Assembly: GCA_951813285.1 (NCBI GenBank)
Contig: OX638355.1
Location: 1,860,653 to 1,924,652, forward strand
Reading direction: 5' to 3'
Source: Terriglobia bacterium
Lineage (GTDB): Bacteria > Acidobacteriota > Terriglobia > Versatilivoradales > Versatilivoraceae
Length of the DNA: 64,000 nt
Shown: one piece after another, positions 25,605-34,690 of the stretch
Position numbering within the stretch: the stretch's first letter is position 1
Layout: every line of letters begins with the position of its first letter
The notes under the pieces: generated by a model
The model's database searches: none
The model's input: only the letters and a program-made list of their open reading frames with translations
What the model was told of the DNA's origin: nothing
Translations under genes and position numbers: made by a program

Positions 25605-27839
25605 ATGGTTCGAATTGCATCATCGTCGACGGGTCGGGGCCTGGCTCTGGCGCTGCTGATGGGTCTGGGGATCCTGACGCCCCTGCAAGCCCTGTCCCAG
25701 GAAGACCCGACCGCCGGCTCCCGCCCGCCCTCAGCAGCCGAGGGGGAGGACTCCAAGCCGGAGGTCGAAGATCCGCAGCCGGAGGCCGCCGAACCAGAAC
25801 CGGAGTTCGAACTGATCCAGACGCCCTTCGGCGTCATCCGCCGGCCCAAGTCCCCTACCCGCTCCGCCGTCCCCCAGGCCGCTCCCGAACCGGCCGAGAC
25901 CCAGGCGGACCCGCCCGCTTCCGGGGAGGCCGCCGCGCCCGGGCCGCAGACGGCTGCCGATCCGGCGACCGCCGCCGCACCCCAACCTTCGGGATCCACC
26001 GGACCCGACGCCCGCTTCCGCTTCAACTGCGTGGACTGCGACCTGCTGGAGTTCGTGCGCAGCATCGCCAACGAGCTGAAGCTGAACTACATCGTCGAAC
26101 CCAACGTGCAGGGGGTGGTCAACATCCTCACCTACGGCGAGATGCGGCGCAGCGACCTCATGACGCTGCTCGAGACCGTCCTCCAGATCAACGGCGCCGC
26201 CATGGTCAAGACCGGGCCCGTCTACCGCATCCTTCCCAGCCGGAACGCCAAGCAGCTTCCCCTGGGCATCCGGCGCGACCCGGCAACCGCCGCCTCGCCC
26301 GCGGAGAGCAGCCGGGTGCTTCAGATCCTGCCCGTCAACTTCGTGCCGGCCGCCGACATGGCCGAACTGCTCACTCCCTTCCTCTCGGAAGGCGCCGACA
26401 TCACCTATCACCAGGGGGCCAACTTTCTCATCGTCACCGACACTCCCGCCAACATCGGCAAACTGCTGGAACTGGTCCGGATCTTCGACTCGGAGGTGTT
26501 CGGCGGCAAGCGCGTCCGCGTCTACGCGCTGGAGAACACCCGGGCCACCAACCTGGCCCTGGAGCTGGATGTCATCTTCGCCGGCTACGCCGGGACCGAG
26601 GTGTCTCCCATCCGCTTCCTTCCCATTCCGCGCTTGAACTCGGTCCTGGTGATCAGCCCCAATACCGGCAGCTTCCAGGAAGTCGACCGCTGGATCGCCC
26701 GGCTGGACCAGACCGGTCTGAACCGGGAGATCCGCAACTTCTTCGTCAAGATCCAGAACGGCGACGCCGTTTCCATTGCCGAGGTGCTGCTGAAGATCTA
26801 TGGGGCAGGCACCCGCGAGAAGGATCAGGAGTTTCTCCCTACCAACGAGGGCAGTGCGACCGACATGCTGCAGGCCGCTGCCGAAACTCGAGCCAGGACC
26901 GAAGAGATCATTCAGGGAGAGATCAAGATCGTGGCCGACGAGCAGAACAACGCCCTCATCGTCCAGTGCAGCCCCCAGGACTTCGAGATCATCGAGGAGA
27001 CCATCCGGGAACTGGACCGCGTGCCCCGCCAGGTCCTGATCAAGGTCAAGATCTACGAGGTGGTGCTGGACAACGAGCTCTCCATGGGCATCTCGGCCTT
27101 TCTGCAGGACCGCAACAAGCCGGTGGTCACCAGTCCCTCGGTCACCACCGCCGGCTACGGGACCGGCGGCGGCGGGTCCGGGGCCCTCAACCTGGCCACC
27201 AAGGTCCTGATGGGCGACACCCGCGAGCTGGTGGCCTTCCTCAACGCCCAGGAGACCCGCAACCGCTCCCGGGTGCTTTCGGCCCCCAGCATCATCGCCT
27301 CCGACAACATCGCCGCCAACATCCAGGTGGGATCGCAGATCCCCATCCTGACTTCGCAGGGCGTGGTTCCCGGCGGCACCGGCGGCGGCAGCCTCTTCTC
27401 CAACACCATCCGCAGCCGCAACACCGGGGTCATTCTCAACGTCACCCCCAGAATCAACGCGGGGGGCTGGGTGACCCTGGCGGTTCAGCAGGAAGTCAGC
27501 AGCCCCGGGCCGCCGCCCACCGCCGGCATCCAGTCTCCCAGCATCAACATCCGGTCGGTCGAAACCCAGGTGACCATCAAGAACGGGCAGACCATCGCCA
27601 TCGGAGGCATCATTTCCGACACCGCCGGCGTTTCCAGGAACGGGCTTCCCATCCTGAGCCGCATCCCGGGATTGGGGCTGCTGTTCGGAAACACCTCCAG
27701 GAAGAAGACCCGCACCGAGCTCATCGCCCTCATCACCCCCCATGTCATCGAAGACATCGAACAGGCCGCCGACCTCACCGAGGACCTGAAATCCACCCTC
27801 AAGGACCTCAAGAAGGAACTCGACCGCGACCAGAGCTGA
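25605..27839 (+). CDS. gspD: Type II secretion outer-membrane secretin GspD
   Basis: A 744-residue secretin forming the outer-membrane channel. A signal peptide (residues 8-30, LALALLMGLGILTPLQALSQ) precedes an acidic linker to about 85. N0 (about 130-205) has RFNCVDCDLLEFVRSIANEL; N1 to N3 follow, with VLQILPVNFVPAADMAELL, VYALENTRATNLALELDVIF and KIVADEQNNALIVQCSPQ. The secretin domain (about 470-725) shows FLNAQETRNRSRVLSAPS, VGSQIPIL, GVILNVTPRINAGGWVTL and the terminal SRIPGLGLLFG with TRTELIALITPHVI. ATG 25605 fits the signal peptide. It is the last gene of the operon; family C repeats follow. Confidence 0.95.
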   Translation: MVRIASSSTGRGLALALLMGLGILTPLQALSQEDPTAGSRPPSAAEGEDSKPEVEDPQPEAAEPEPEFELIQTPFGVIRRPKSPTRSAVPQAAPEPAETQADPPASGEAAAPGPQTAADPATAAAPQPSGSTGPDARFRFNCVDCDLLEFVRSIANELKLNYIVEPNVQGVVNILTYGEMRRSDLMTLLETVLQINGAAMVKTGPVYRILPSRNAKQLPLGIRRDPATAASPAESSRVLQILPVNFVPAADMAELLTPFLSEGADITYHQGANFLIVTDTPANIGKLLELVRIFDSEVFGGKRVRVYALENTRATNLALELDVIFAGYAGTEVSPIRFLPIPRLNSVLVISPNTGSFQEVDRWIARLDQTGLNREIRNFFVKIQNGDAVSIAEVLLKIYGAGTREKDQEFLPTNEGSATDMLQAAAETRARTEEIIQGEIKIVADEQNNALIVQCSPQDFEIIEETIRELDRVPRQVLIKVKIYEVVLDNELSMGISAFLQDRNKPVVTSPSVTTAGYGTGGGGSGALNLATKVLMGDTRELVAFLNAQETRNRSRVLSAPSIIASDNIAANIQVGSQIPILTSQGVVPGGTGGGSLFSNTIRSRNTGVILNVTPRINAGGWVTLAVQQEVSSPGPPPTAGIQSPSINIRSVETQVTIKNGQTIAIGGIISDTAGVSRNGLPILSRIPGLGLLFGNTSRKKTRTELIALITPHVIEDIEQAADLTEDLKSTLKDLKKELDRDQS

Positions 27840-28236
27840 TCCGTATCCACGAAGAGGACGGAGAACAAAAAGAGCTATCCACGAAGGACCACGAAGAAAG
27901 ACGAAGGGCCACCAAGGCGTCGAGGAAGGTCAAAAGGGATCCGCCAAAGTAGGGAAGGGATCCCCCCGGGAACGCGGGCGTCCCGCCCGCATCCTTATTG
28001 GACGGATCAACGGTAGAATGTCACAATGGTGTGGTACGTTAACCAACCCAATGAAGGCAGCGGACTTGCTGGAGGTTGTATTCGTCGAAACCGCTCCAGC
28101 AAACAGATCGCGCCTCGATTGATGCTGTTAAGTCCAATTTATGGTTGACGCGCATGCGAAGTGCAGCGTAGATTTCTATTTGAGTGCTCCCCAAGCTTCA
28201 ATGAGGGACTGTCCGGCCAAGCCCCTGAAAGACCGA
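27840..28236. repeat. Family C fragment and a family A end downstream of gspD
   Basis: At 27868-27930 are family C micro-repeats (GCTATCCACGAAGGACCACG type). At 27958-28000 is a family A end without its partner. The rest shows no gene and no terminator hairpin with a T-run. Confidence 0.6.
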
Positions 28237-28488
28237 ATGTCGTACAACCCGCATAGCTGTCGTCACGGATTTAACGACGGGTTTTCTCGTGCATTCGACC
28301 TGTTCGGGGTCTGCAGGCAATACCCCCGCTCCTCTCCCCTCCATGATGTAACGGCCATAGCTGCTGATCTATGGATTGCCCTGATCAAGTTCGAGCGACA
28401 GAATGCCGAGTTCACTGAAAAGGCGAAGGCAGCGAGAATCCCAGAGAGTACAAATAGCCGAAACCATCCAACAGCGGATCGAGTTTAG
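28237..28488 (+). CDS. Small hypothetical protein upstream of a DUF2335 gene
   Basis: A possible 83-residue protein starting at ATG 28237 (MSYNPHSCRHGFNDGF). The stretch GFNDGFSRAFDLFGVCRQY followed by ADLWIALIKFE resembles small proteins in which a glycine-aromatic N-terminus precedes a membrane-proximal helix. It overlaps the start of the DUF2335 gene by 86 bases in another frame, and the last 25 residues look unconserved. No strong Shine-Dalgarno sequence is seen. The function is unknown and the gene call is uncertain. Confidence 0.45.
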   Translation: MSYNPHSCRHGFNDGFSRAFDLFGVCRQYPRSSPLHDVTAIAADLWIALIKFERQNAEFTEKAKAARIPESTNSRNHPTADRV

Positions 28489-28798
28489 CGGTCCCATTCC
28501 TCCTCCGGCGGTTTTGAAGCAGTACGAGGAAATCAGCCCGGGTTCCGCAGATCGAATCTTGTCCATGGCTGAGAAGGAACAGCATCATCGTCATCGTCTT
28601 GAGAATACGGCAGCTGTCGATGACACTATGTTGAGCCGACTCGGGATGAGATTTGCATTTGCGATCACGATGTCTTCATTGTCAGCGGCAACATGGCTGG
28701 GATTTCTTGGACATGAAATCGCCGGCAGCGCCATCGGCGCATGTGGAATCACCCTGATAGTGGCACGCTTCCTCCGTAAGCCCAGACCAGAAAATTGA
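28403..28798 (+). CDS. DUF2335 domain-containing membrane protein
   Basis: A 131-residue protein matching the DUF2335 family. The core is FSGPIPPPAVLKQYEEISPGSADRIL, then MAEKEQHHRHRLE, which is the family signature. Two hydrophobic helices follow (about residues 82-98 and 104-121). The family is of unknown function and is found on phage-like and mobile DNA as well as chromosomes. It lies in a lower-GC stretch than the secretion operon, suggesting acquisition. Start ATG 28403 gives a length within the family range. Confidence 0.78.
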   Translation: MPSSLKRRRQRESQRVQIAETIQQRIEFSGPIPPPAVLKQYEEISPGSADRILSMAEKEQHHRHRLENTAAVDDTMLSRLGMRFAFAITMSSLSAATWLGFLGHEIAGSAIGACGITLIVARFLRKPRPEN

Positions 28799-29295
28799 CT
28801 TTCTGAACCAGGGTATTTAGTGTCCCTTCGTCTTCCTTCGTGGCCCTTCGTGGATAACTCTTTTAACCCGTATCCACCCCCCGTATCTATCCGCTCCCCC
28901 CTCCCAACCCCTGGCAATCCCCTCCCGAACCCCCCACCGCCTTAGTGTCCCTTCGTCGTCCTTCGTGGCCCTTCGTGGATAACTCCTTTAACCCGTATCC
29001 ACCCCCCGTATCTATCCGCTCCCCCTCCCAACCCCTGGCAACCCCCTCTCGAACCCCACCAACGCCTTAGTGTGTCTTGGTCTTCCTTCGTGTCCCTTCG
29101 TGGATAACTCTGTTAAACCCCCGTCACGGTCCACCACGGCCCCTTCGGACAAATCCTTTTCCCTTTACACCCCTCGTATCCATCCGCTCCCCCCTCCCGA
29201 ATCCTGGCAACCCCCTCCCGAACCCCCACCACCGCCTTAGTGTGTCTTGGTCTTCCTTCGTGGCCCTTCGTGGATAACTCTTTTTCTTTTTTTGC
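28799..29295. repeat. Tandem family C array, four units
   Basis: Units start near 28816, 28941, 29066 and 29236, so spacings are about 125, 125 and 170 bases. Each has a micro-iterated edge (CCTTCGTCTTCCTTCGTGGC, then CCTTCGTGGATAACTC) and a C-rich body (CCCTCCCAACCCCTGGCAA type). It is non-coding. Confidence 0.8.
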
Positions 29296-29713
29296 GCCCC
29301 TCGCTTTTCCCGTGACAAAAACCACCCCCTCCCGTTGCATACTGTAAATGAAGGGCAAGAGTGTGTATCGGTACAACCCTCCGGCCTCTGCTCCTTCAGC
29401 CGCTAACTCCCGTTTTACGATGTCCTTAGGCTGTGATAAAAATCCCAAAAAAGCCTTGACAGGCCATTTTGAGGGTGTTAGCTTACCGCTGGTTTTGCAG
29501 TAAATTTCATCGCTTGACCCGCAATGATGCACAGCTTGATATTTACGGGAAGGCTGTTCGGGGGAGTGGCAAGTGCCTCCTCCAGCACAACTTCACCAGA
29601 GAAGAGGAGGTGAGAGCCCGGAAAGATCAAGCTGCCGCGAATCGAGTTTCCATCGTTATCCGTTAGAAATGTGAAGAGTCTTCAGTTTTTTAGATCCAAA
29701 AAGAGGAGAGAAA
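29296..29713. other. AT-richer leader region of the following secreted-protein gene
   Basis: No gene is seen. The segment is clearly richer in A and T than its surroundings and holds a candidate promoter at 29456-29484, which would leave a transcript leader of about 220 bases. The ribosome binding site AGAGGAGA is at 29702-29709. Nothing matching a known riboswitch was recognised. Confidence 0.5.
29456..29484 (+). promoter_or_regulatory. Sigma-70-like promoter candidate
   Basis: A perfect TTGACA at 29456-29461 is followed after 17 bases by TAGCTT at 29479-29484, a weak -10 element. It is the best candidate for the secreted protein gene at 29714. Confidence 0.4.
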
Positions 29714-31378
29714 ATGCGAGTTAAATTCACCATTGCAATCTGTGCCCTGCTCATGTTGGGACTGGTTGTATCCGACGTGTACGGCCAAGGGTACAGGGTT
29801 GGGGTCAAAAGGACTACCGTGGTTGAGGGTGGTCACAACCAGACACTGGGCGGCATCCAGTTGGTTTACAGAGAGCCTGGGGGAGGTGTCATCAATGTCC
29901 CGCAAATCAGCACCTACGAAGTCACCTTCGGCGGCCTGACGATCACCGATGTCGGGACTTTGACCGGATCAGGTGCTCTCTCTGGTTCTACAGCGGAACT
30001 CGGAAACATCGACGACGACAACAAGAACCAGAAAATCACGATCACTGTCGACGGTGACCCGTCGGCTGGCCTAACAATTACCCTGGACGACGTCCGGGCG
30101 GACGTTTCGGGGCTCGCCGATGGCGACGCCATCATGGCCACCATCGCGGCCGCGGGGGCGTCCGACGAGTTTGTCTTCGAAACTGCCAATGACAGCTACT
30201 CCAGGCAGGTGTCTACCGTTGACGACGGCATCAACGTGACCGAGGTAAAGCAGGTCAGCGTGCTCACTTGCGACGCCGCCGGAACGAGCACAAGGAAGCC
30301 GAGCATCAAGGTGGAAGAGGGCTTTGCCTCCGCCTGGGAAACGGATGGCATTGGCGACACAGATACCCAGATTCGAATCATCGTCGCTAACGTGCCGGCC
30401 GGAGTCACCTTCACATGGCCGGGCCAGGGCAATGAGGGCGAGGACGGTACGGTTGGGACCGCTGACGATCTTACGGCCGTTGCCCAAGAGGGCTTCAATC
30501 CCCATCCTCCTGCCCACACGCTCGACCATGACGACGACACCTCTACCGACGAGGAGACTAGTGGGGAGTTGTTTTTCGTGAGTTCAGGTACGATTCCCGA
30601 TGACGACACCAAGCACTACGTAGTCTACAGGTTCATGGGATCGGACATTGACGCCGGGGGCGATGATGAGGCACTCCACGCCGAGACCAAAAACGTCTTC
30701 ACCGTTGAGCCCGTCGTTGCGATCGACACCGACAAGACCGGAATGGGCGGGGTGAGCGATGTCTGGGCTCAGTTGTGGCCGGAGAAGGGCGACGACGACC
30801 TGGGCTCCAAGTTGTCCTACGCGGTCGACGTGGAGACCAAGGACAACGGCTATTTCGTGAACGTTACCGAGTGCGTCACCTATCTGCTCTTCCCCTTCCT
30901 GACCTGCGGGGCCCAGGCGGATTGGACCACCGGCATCGCCGTAGCCAACACCTCCATGGACGACGAGGCCTTCCCGGTCAACGATGGAGCGACGGCTCAG
31001 GGCGGAAGCGTCATGATCCACGCCTACCCCAAGAGCACCACGGCCGAGAAGATGGCCATGGGCCACATGAGCAGCCCCGAAATGCTGGCCGATCCCATCT
31101 CGACTACCATCTCGGGTAACCTGGCTGCCGGCGACTCCGTGGCCGTCACCTGCAACATGCATCCCATGCTGGCGGGGTTCGAGGGTTACGCCATTGTCAG
31201 GGCCGGCTTCCGCCACGCCCACGGCATGGCCTTCGTCCTGGGCAACTTCATGGACGGCGCCGCCATCGACGTGGCTCACGGCTATATCGCCCTGGTGATT
31301 CCCGATCCGGAATTCGCGGGCGAAGGCGGTGCACCGATCGGCAGAGGAGCCGTATCGGGAGAAACCCTGGGTCACTGA
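29714..31378 (+). CDS. Large acidic secreted protein, unknown function
   Basis: A 554-residue protein with a clear signal peptide (FTIAICALLMLGLVVSDVYG) ending at about residue 24. The mature part is very rich in Asp, Gly and Thr and predicted to be beta-stranded, with repeated TVDGDPSAG- or DTDT-like turns that could bind calcium. The C-terminal 180 residues are more conserved in style: WTTGIAVANTSMDDEAFP, then NLAAGDSVAVTCNM and FEGYAIVRAGFRHAHGMAFV. They include several His and Met residues. No named domain was recognised. A strong ribosome binding site, own promoter and terminator make it a single-gene unit. It is a plausible substrate of the T2SS encoded upstream, but that is inference. 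Confidence 0.75.
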   Translation: MRVKFTIAICALLMLGLVVSDVYGQGYRVGVKRTTVVEGGHNQTLGGIQLVYREPGGGVINVPQISTYEVTFGGLTITDVGTLTGSGALSGSTAELGNIDDDNKNQKITITVDGDPSAGLTITLDDVRADVSGLADGDAIMATIAAAGASDEFVFETANDSYSRQVSTVDDGINVTEVKQVSVLTCDAAGTSTRKPSIKVEEGFASAWETDGIGDTDTQIRIIVANVPAGVTFTWPGQGNEGEDGTVGTADDLTAVAQEGFNPHPPAHTLDHDDDTSTDEETSGELFFVSSGTIPDDDTKHYVVYRFMGSDIDAGGDDEALHAETKNVFTVEPVVAIDTDKTGMGGVSDVWAQLWPEKGDDDLGSKLSYAVDVETKDNGYFVNVTECVTYLLFPFLTCGAQADWTTGIAVANTSMDDEAFPVNDGATAQGGSVMIHAYPKSTTAEKMAMGHMSSPEMLADPISTTISGNLAAGDSVAVTCNMHPMLAGFEGYAIVRAGFRHAHGMAFVLGNFMDGAAIDVAHGYIALVIPDPEFAGEGGAPIGRGAVSGETLGH

Positions 31379-31405
31379 TCCTGCCTTTCCGTTCATTCGG
31401 AACAA

Positions 31406-31437
31406 GGGTAGCCGTGCGAGCGGCTACCCTTTTTTTT
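31406..31437 (+). terminator. Rho-independent terminator
   Basis: A nine-base stem GGGTAGCCG (31406-31414) pairs with CGGCTACCC (31421-31429) around a six-base loop, followed by eight T residues. It ends the transcript of the secreted protein gene 28 bases upstream. Confidence 0.92.
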
Positions 31438-31500
31438 GGACTCATCGTTCCCCCAAGTCGCTAAAATTCTTTTAGACCTGAGTGTTTCAGGAGGTGTCGG

Positions 31501-32355
31501 GTGTTCCGGTCAAGGTTGGTACAACTTTCCAAGGGTTTCCTGCTGGTGCTGCTCCTGGCCTTGATGCCTACAGTCGTAGACTCAACCGTGGCTGATTCGA
31601 TGGATTCGGCCGAGATCGAGCGGATCAGGCAGCGGGCCGGCGATTATTTCACCGCCGTGGGTTCGCGGCGGTTCGCGCAGGCCAGGCAGTTCATCCTGCC
31701 CGCCTCCAGGAAGGATTTCGATCCCAACCGATCGGCCAAGGGGTCCGTTACCGGCTTCGATATCCTCGGAGTGGAGCTGGAGGAAGGGAAGCGTTCGGCC
31801 ATCGTCGAGGTCGAGCGGGAGGTGGTGGCCGCAGTGGTGGCCGGCCGGGTGAAGGTCAGGAAGAAGTTTCGCTGGAAGTTGGAGGCCGGCCAGTGGTTCC
31901 TGGACCCTAACGACCCTCCCAAGACGGACGCGGAGATCTTCCAGGAGTACTACTACTCCAAGAGGGGCGCAGAAACGACAGCCGAATTCGAAGAGACGGT
32001 CTTCGATTTCGACTGGGCGGCCAGGGGGGACTTGGTCCAGCCCCGTTTTTCGTTCCGGAACCCGGGGGCCCGCGACCTCGTGATCGAAAAGGTCTACGGC
32101 CCCGAATGGCTCCTCGACCGGACCGAAACGGTTCACATCCCCGCCGGATCCTCCGGCGAGGTCAGAATGGAGTTTGACACCTCCGCTATTAGCGGGCGTC
32201 TGAGCCAGGACGTCTTTGTGCGGTTCGAGCCCGTCAAGGAGATGGTCAAGCTGCGCATCAAGGGCAGGGTCTTTACCCAGGAAGAAATCGACCGCTCCCC
32301 CAGCCTCACCAGGAAAGCCGCCGAGAGAAAAGCCGCCCAGGCGGCAACCCCCTAG
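31501..32355 (+). CDS. Secreted protein with DUF1573/ASH-like C-terminal domain
   Basis: A 284-residue protein beginning at GTG 31501 after CAGGAGG. A signal peptide spans about residues 1-32. The middle part (FTAVGSRRFAQARQFILPAS to FRWKLEAGQWFLDP) resembles NTF2-like or lipoprotein folds that sense or bind. The C-terminal part (RFSFRNPGARDLVIEKVYGP to VFVRFEPVKEMVKLRIKGRV) has the strand pattern of DUF1573/ASH immunoglobulin-like domains, although the usual conserved cysteine is absent. It is likely periplasmic. It sits alone between a terminator and repeats, so it needs its own promoter in the 63 bases after the terminator. Confidence 0.75.
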   Translation: MFRSRLVQLSKGFLLVLLLALMPTVVDSTVADSMDSAEIERIRQRAGDYFTAVGSRRFAQARQFILPASRKDFDPNRSAKGSVTGFDILGVELEEGKRSAIVEVEREVVAAVVAGRVKVRKKFRWKLEAGQWFLDPNDPPKTDAEIFQEYYYSKRGAETTAEFEETVFDFDWAARGDLVQPRFSFRNPGARDLVIEKVYGPEWLLDRTETVHIPAGSSGEVRMEFDTSAISGRLSQDVFVRFEPVKEMVKLRIKGRVFTQEEIDRSPSLTRKAAERKAAQAATP

Positions 32356-33781
32356 CCAGCCCAAAAAGAGTAATCCACGAAGGAACTCGAAGAACGACGA
32401 AGGGCCACGAAGCGATACGGAGCTGCTTCAACGGCACGCAGCGCCCGAAAGGGATCCCCCCGGGAGCGCGGGCGTCCCGCCCGCATCCTTATTCCTGCAA
32501 CCAGCCTCCCATCCCGGCACGCCCTTACAATGTGCACCGAAACCGCCTTTAAGGGGATCTCTTCCATTGTGCCAAGTCTTCTGCAGGCGTCCCGCCCGGG
32601 CTCCCGTGTGCCGCCCGTCCAGCGGCCCGCTGCCCCACTCCGGTCGCTCCGCTCCCTCCGTGGGGCAGCGCTCGGCCCCTGCCATTTTCGATGCCCATTG
32701 ACACGGAGAGACACGAAGGGCGACGAAGGCCTCTGGCGTGCATTGGCAATGGGTTGCCCCGCTCGGTGCCCCTCGTCGTCCATCAATGTCATCCCTTGAA
32801 GGGATGCCCCCCCGGGAGCGCGGGCGTCCCGCCCGCATCCTTATTCCTGCAACCAGCCTCCCAACCACGGCACGCCCTTACAACGTGCACGGAAACCGCC
32901 TTTAAGGGGATCTCTACAATTGCGCCAAGTCTTCTGCGGGCGGGACAGGCGCGCTCCCGTGTGCCGCCCGTCCAGCGGCCCGCTGCCCCACTCCGGTCGC
33001 TCCGCTCCCTCCGTGGGGCAGCGCTCGGCCCCTGCCATTTTCGATGCCCATTGACACGAAAAGGCACGAAGGGCGACGAAGGCCTCTGGCGCGTATTGGC
33101 AATGGGTTGCCCCGCTCGGTGCCCCTCGTCGTCCATCAATGTCATCCCTTGAAGGGACGCCCCCCCGGGAGCGCGGGCGTCCCGCCCGCATCCTTATTCG
33201 TGCAAGCAGCCTGCGGTCCAGGGCCACTCCCCCGCACAGTGCACCAAACCGGCCATCGCGAGGTTCGCTTCCATTGTGCCAAGCCTTGTGCGGGCGGGAC
33301 GCCCGCGCTCCCGGGTGATCCCAATCACTCCCCCTTCGTAAATGAATGCCCCCCGGGCGCCAGCCCGGGGGATCGAATAGAGCCGCGGAGCGGCGGCAGC
33401 AGGTAGCCGTGGGCGTAAGCCCATGGATAACTGAGCTATAGAGCCGAGCCGCGAAGGCGGCGACATCACCTCTCTTCGGGACCGCGTCTCGCGTGTGCCG
33501 GAAGTTTGGCATCGTAATTGCTGTTAGGATGTTCTGTAGGGCGGAATTGCGGAATCGGTTTCATCTTTAGAGATCGCAGAATTCGTGGAATCGGTTTCGT
33601 TTGCAGCACTTGTTGTTATACTTTTCCTGTGTCCAACCCAAACCATAAATCCGAAACCCTGTAGTGACATCTGGAATTTGGGATCTGATACCTGAGACCC
33701 ATGGAACATCTCGATGCTGGTAGGCAAGGCTCGCCTACATGATTTCGGGTAAGTTGCGTCTTTTGTGGAAAGGTGGAGATC
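32356..33781. repeat. 1.4-kb repeat block with a 353-base tandem duplication
   Basis: A family C fragment is at 32368-32420. Family A copies are at 32456-32608, 32808-32960 and 33161-33316. The segment from 32456 to about 32808 is repeated at 32809-33161 with a period of 353 bases. A family B element at 33349-33467 starts with the CCGGGCGCCAGCCCGG hairpin. The final 300 bases before the next gene are unique, lower in GC and have no supported gene. Confidence 0.8.
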
Positions 33782-34231
33782 ATGGCTTCGGTAAGGGATG
33801 TTGCTTCCTACATCCTGAACACACTCGCACCTGCAATTACCAATAGAAGCGTGACGTCGTGGAAGCTTCAAAAACTGGTGTATTACTGCCAGGCGTGGTC
33901 GCTCGTTTGGGATGAAAGGGAGCTTTTCCCCGAGTATTTGGAGGCTTGGGCTGATGGCCCGGTTTGTCCGGACCTTTACCAACTGCATAGGGGGAGGTTG
34001 CATTTGAGGGCAGGGGATATCCAAGGAAATCCCGATGCGCTGGACCAAACCGGAATCGAAACAATCGATGCCGTCTTGGACTTCTACGGTGACAAGACGG
34101 GCCGATACCTTAGTGATCTCACTCATATGGAACGCCCTTGGATTGAGGCGCGTGGCGACACTCCTTCAGGCTTGCCTTCACAATCGGTGATTTCAACGGA
34201 AGTCATGGCGGAATATTATGGAGCCCTTTGA
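33782..34231 (+). CDS. Panacea/SocA-like (DUF4065) protein, candidate antitoxin
   Basis: A 149-residue protein with the Panacea (DUF4065, SocA-like) fold. The hallmark is WKLQKLVYYCQAWSLVWDE near residue 28, then FPEYLEAWADGPVCPDLY and IDAVLDFYGDKTGRYLSDLT with HMERPWIEARGD. In established systems this domain acts as a promiscuous antitoxin that neutralises diverse small toxins encoded next to it. ATG 33782 follows AAAGGTGGAG. The stop is three bases before the next ATG, and the pair has distinctly lower GC than its neighbours, consistent with horizontal transfer. Earlier annotation of such proteins as phage-associated GepA is also possible. Confidence 0.85.
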   Translation: MASVRDVASYILNTLAPAITNRSVTSWKLQKLVYYCQAWSLVWDERELFPEYLEAWADGPVCPDLYQLHRGRLHLRAGDIQGNPDALDQTGIETIDAVLDFYGDKTGRYLSDLTHMERPWIEARGDTPSGLPSQSVISTEVMAEYYGAL

Positions 34232-34234
34232 ACT

Positions 34235-34690
34235 ATGCCACGAGGCTCCGGAAAGCCACGCAAGCGAGCAAAACAAGTCGAAAGCCCCCCGGAAAAGAGG
34301 CCAAAGCACCCTAAGCAGGTCGACCGGAATGTTCACTCCATGAACTTCCAGTGGAGAGTTGACGCGATTGATCTCGAGGGCGACTGGGGTTGGCAGAGGG
34401 CGACAATTGAGGTGCTATTCAGGACAATCATCCCGAAGCTTCACCAATTCGAATCGATGACTTGGGGTGAACTTGAAGGCGCCAATCACCACTTTGTGGA
34501 TTGGGATCTCTTGTGTCGCGCCGCACAAAAGAGATTGGAAGAGTTGGGTAGGGAAGACATCGCCGAGCTATTTTCACTACGGATGGACTCCAGGGCTAGA
34601 ATTTGGGGACACCGTGATGTCGCTCGCCTGAATCTGCTTTGGTGGGATCCCGACCATCAGGTTTGCCCCTCCCACATGAGGCACACTTGA
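34235..34690 (+). CDS. Putative toxin partner of the Panacea protein, unknown fold
   Basis: A 151-residue basic protein beginning MPRGSGKPRKRAKQ. The body contains WRVDAIDLEGDWGWQRAT, then FESMTWGELEGANHHFVDWD and MDSRARIWGHRDVARLNLLW, ending WWDPDHQVCPS. The RIWG..LLWWDP..CP C-terminal pattern is recalled from uncharacterised proteins in similar two-gene settings, but no characterised family is claimed. It starts three bases after the Panacea stop. The order antitoxin then toxin is common for Panacea pairs. Toxicity is inference from the neighbour only. Confidence 0.7.
   Translation: MPRGSGKPRKRAKQVESPPEKRPKHPKQVDRNVHSMNFQWRVDAIDLEGDWGWQRATIEVLFRTIIPKLHQFESMTWGELEGANHHFVDWDLLCRAAQKRLEELGREDIAELFSLRMDSRARIWGHRDVARLNLLWWDPDHQVCPSHMRHT

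Noticed and set aside
25731-27743. Long open frame on the minus strand opposite gspD
   Set aside because: It is antisense to a secretin with full domain conservation; the translation is Gly/Asp/His-rich without any family pattern, as expected for a high-GC shadow frame.
33524-34126. Minus-strand frame overlapping the Panacea gene
   Set aside because: The Panacea motif on the plus strand is clear and the opposite translation shows no family pattern.
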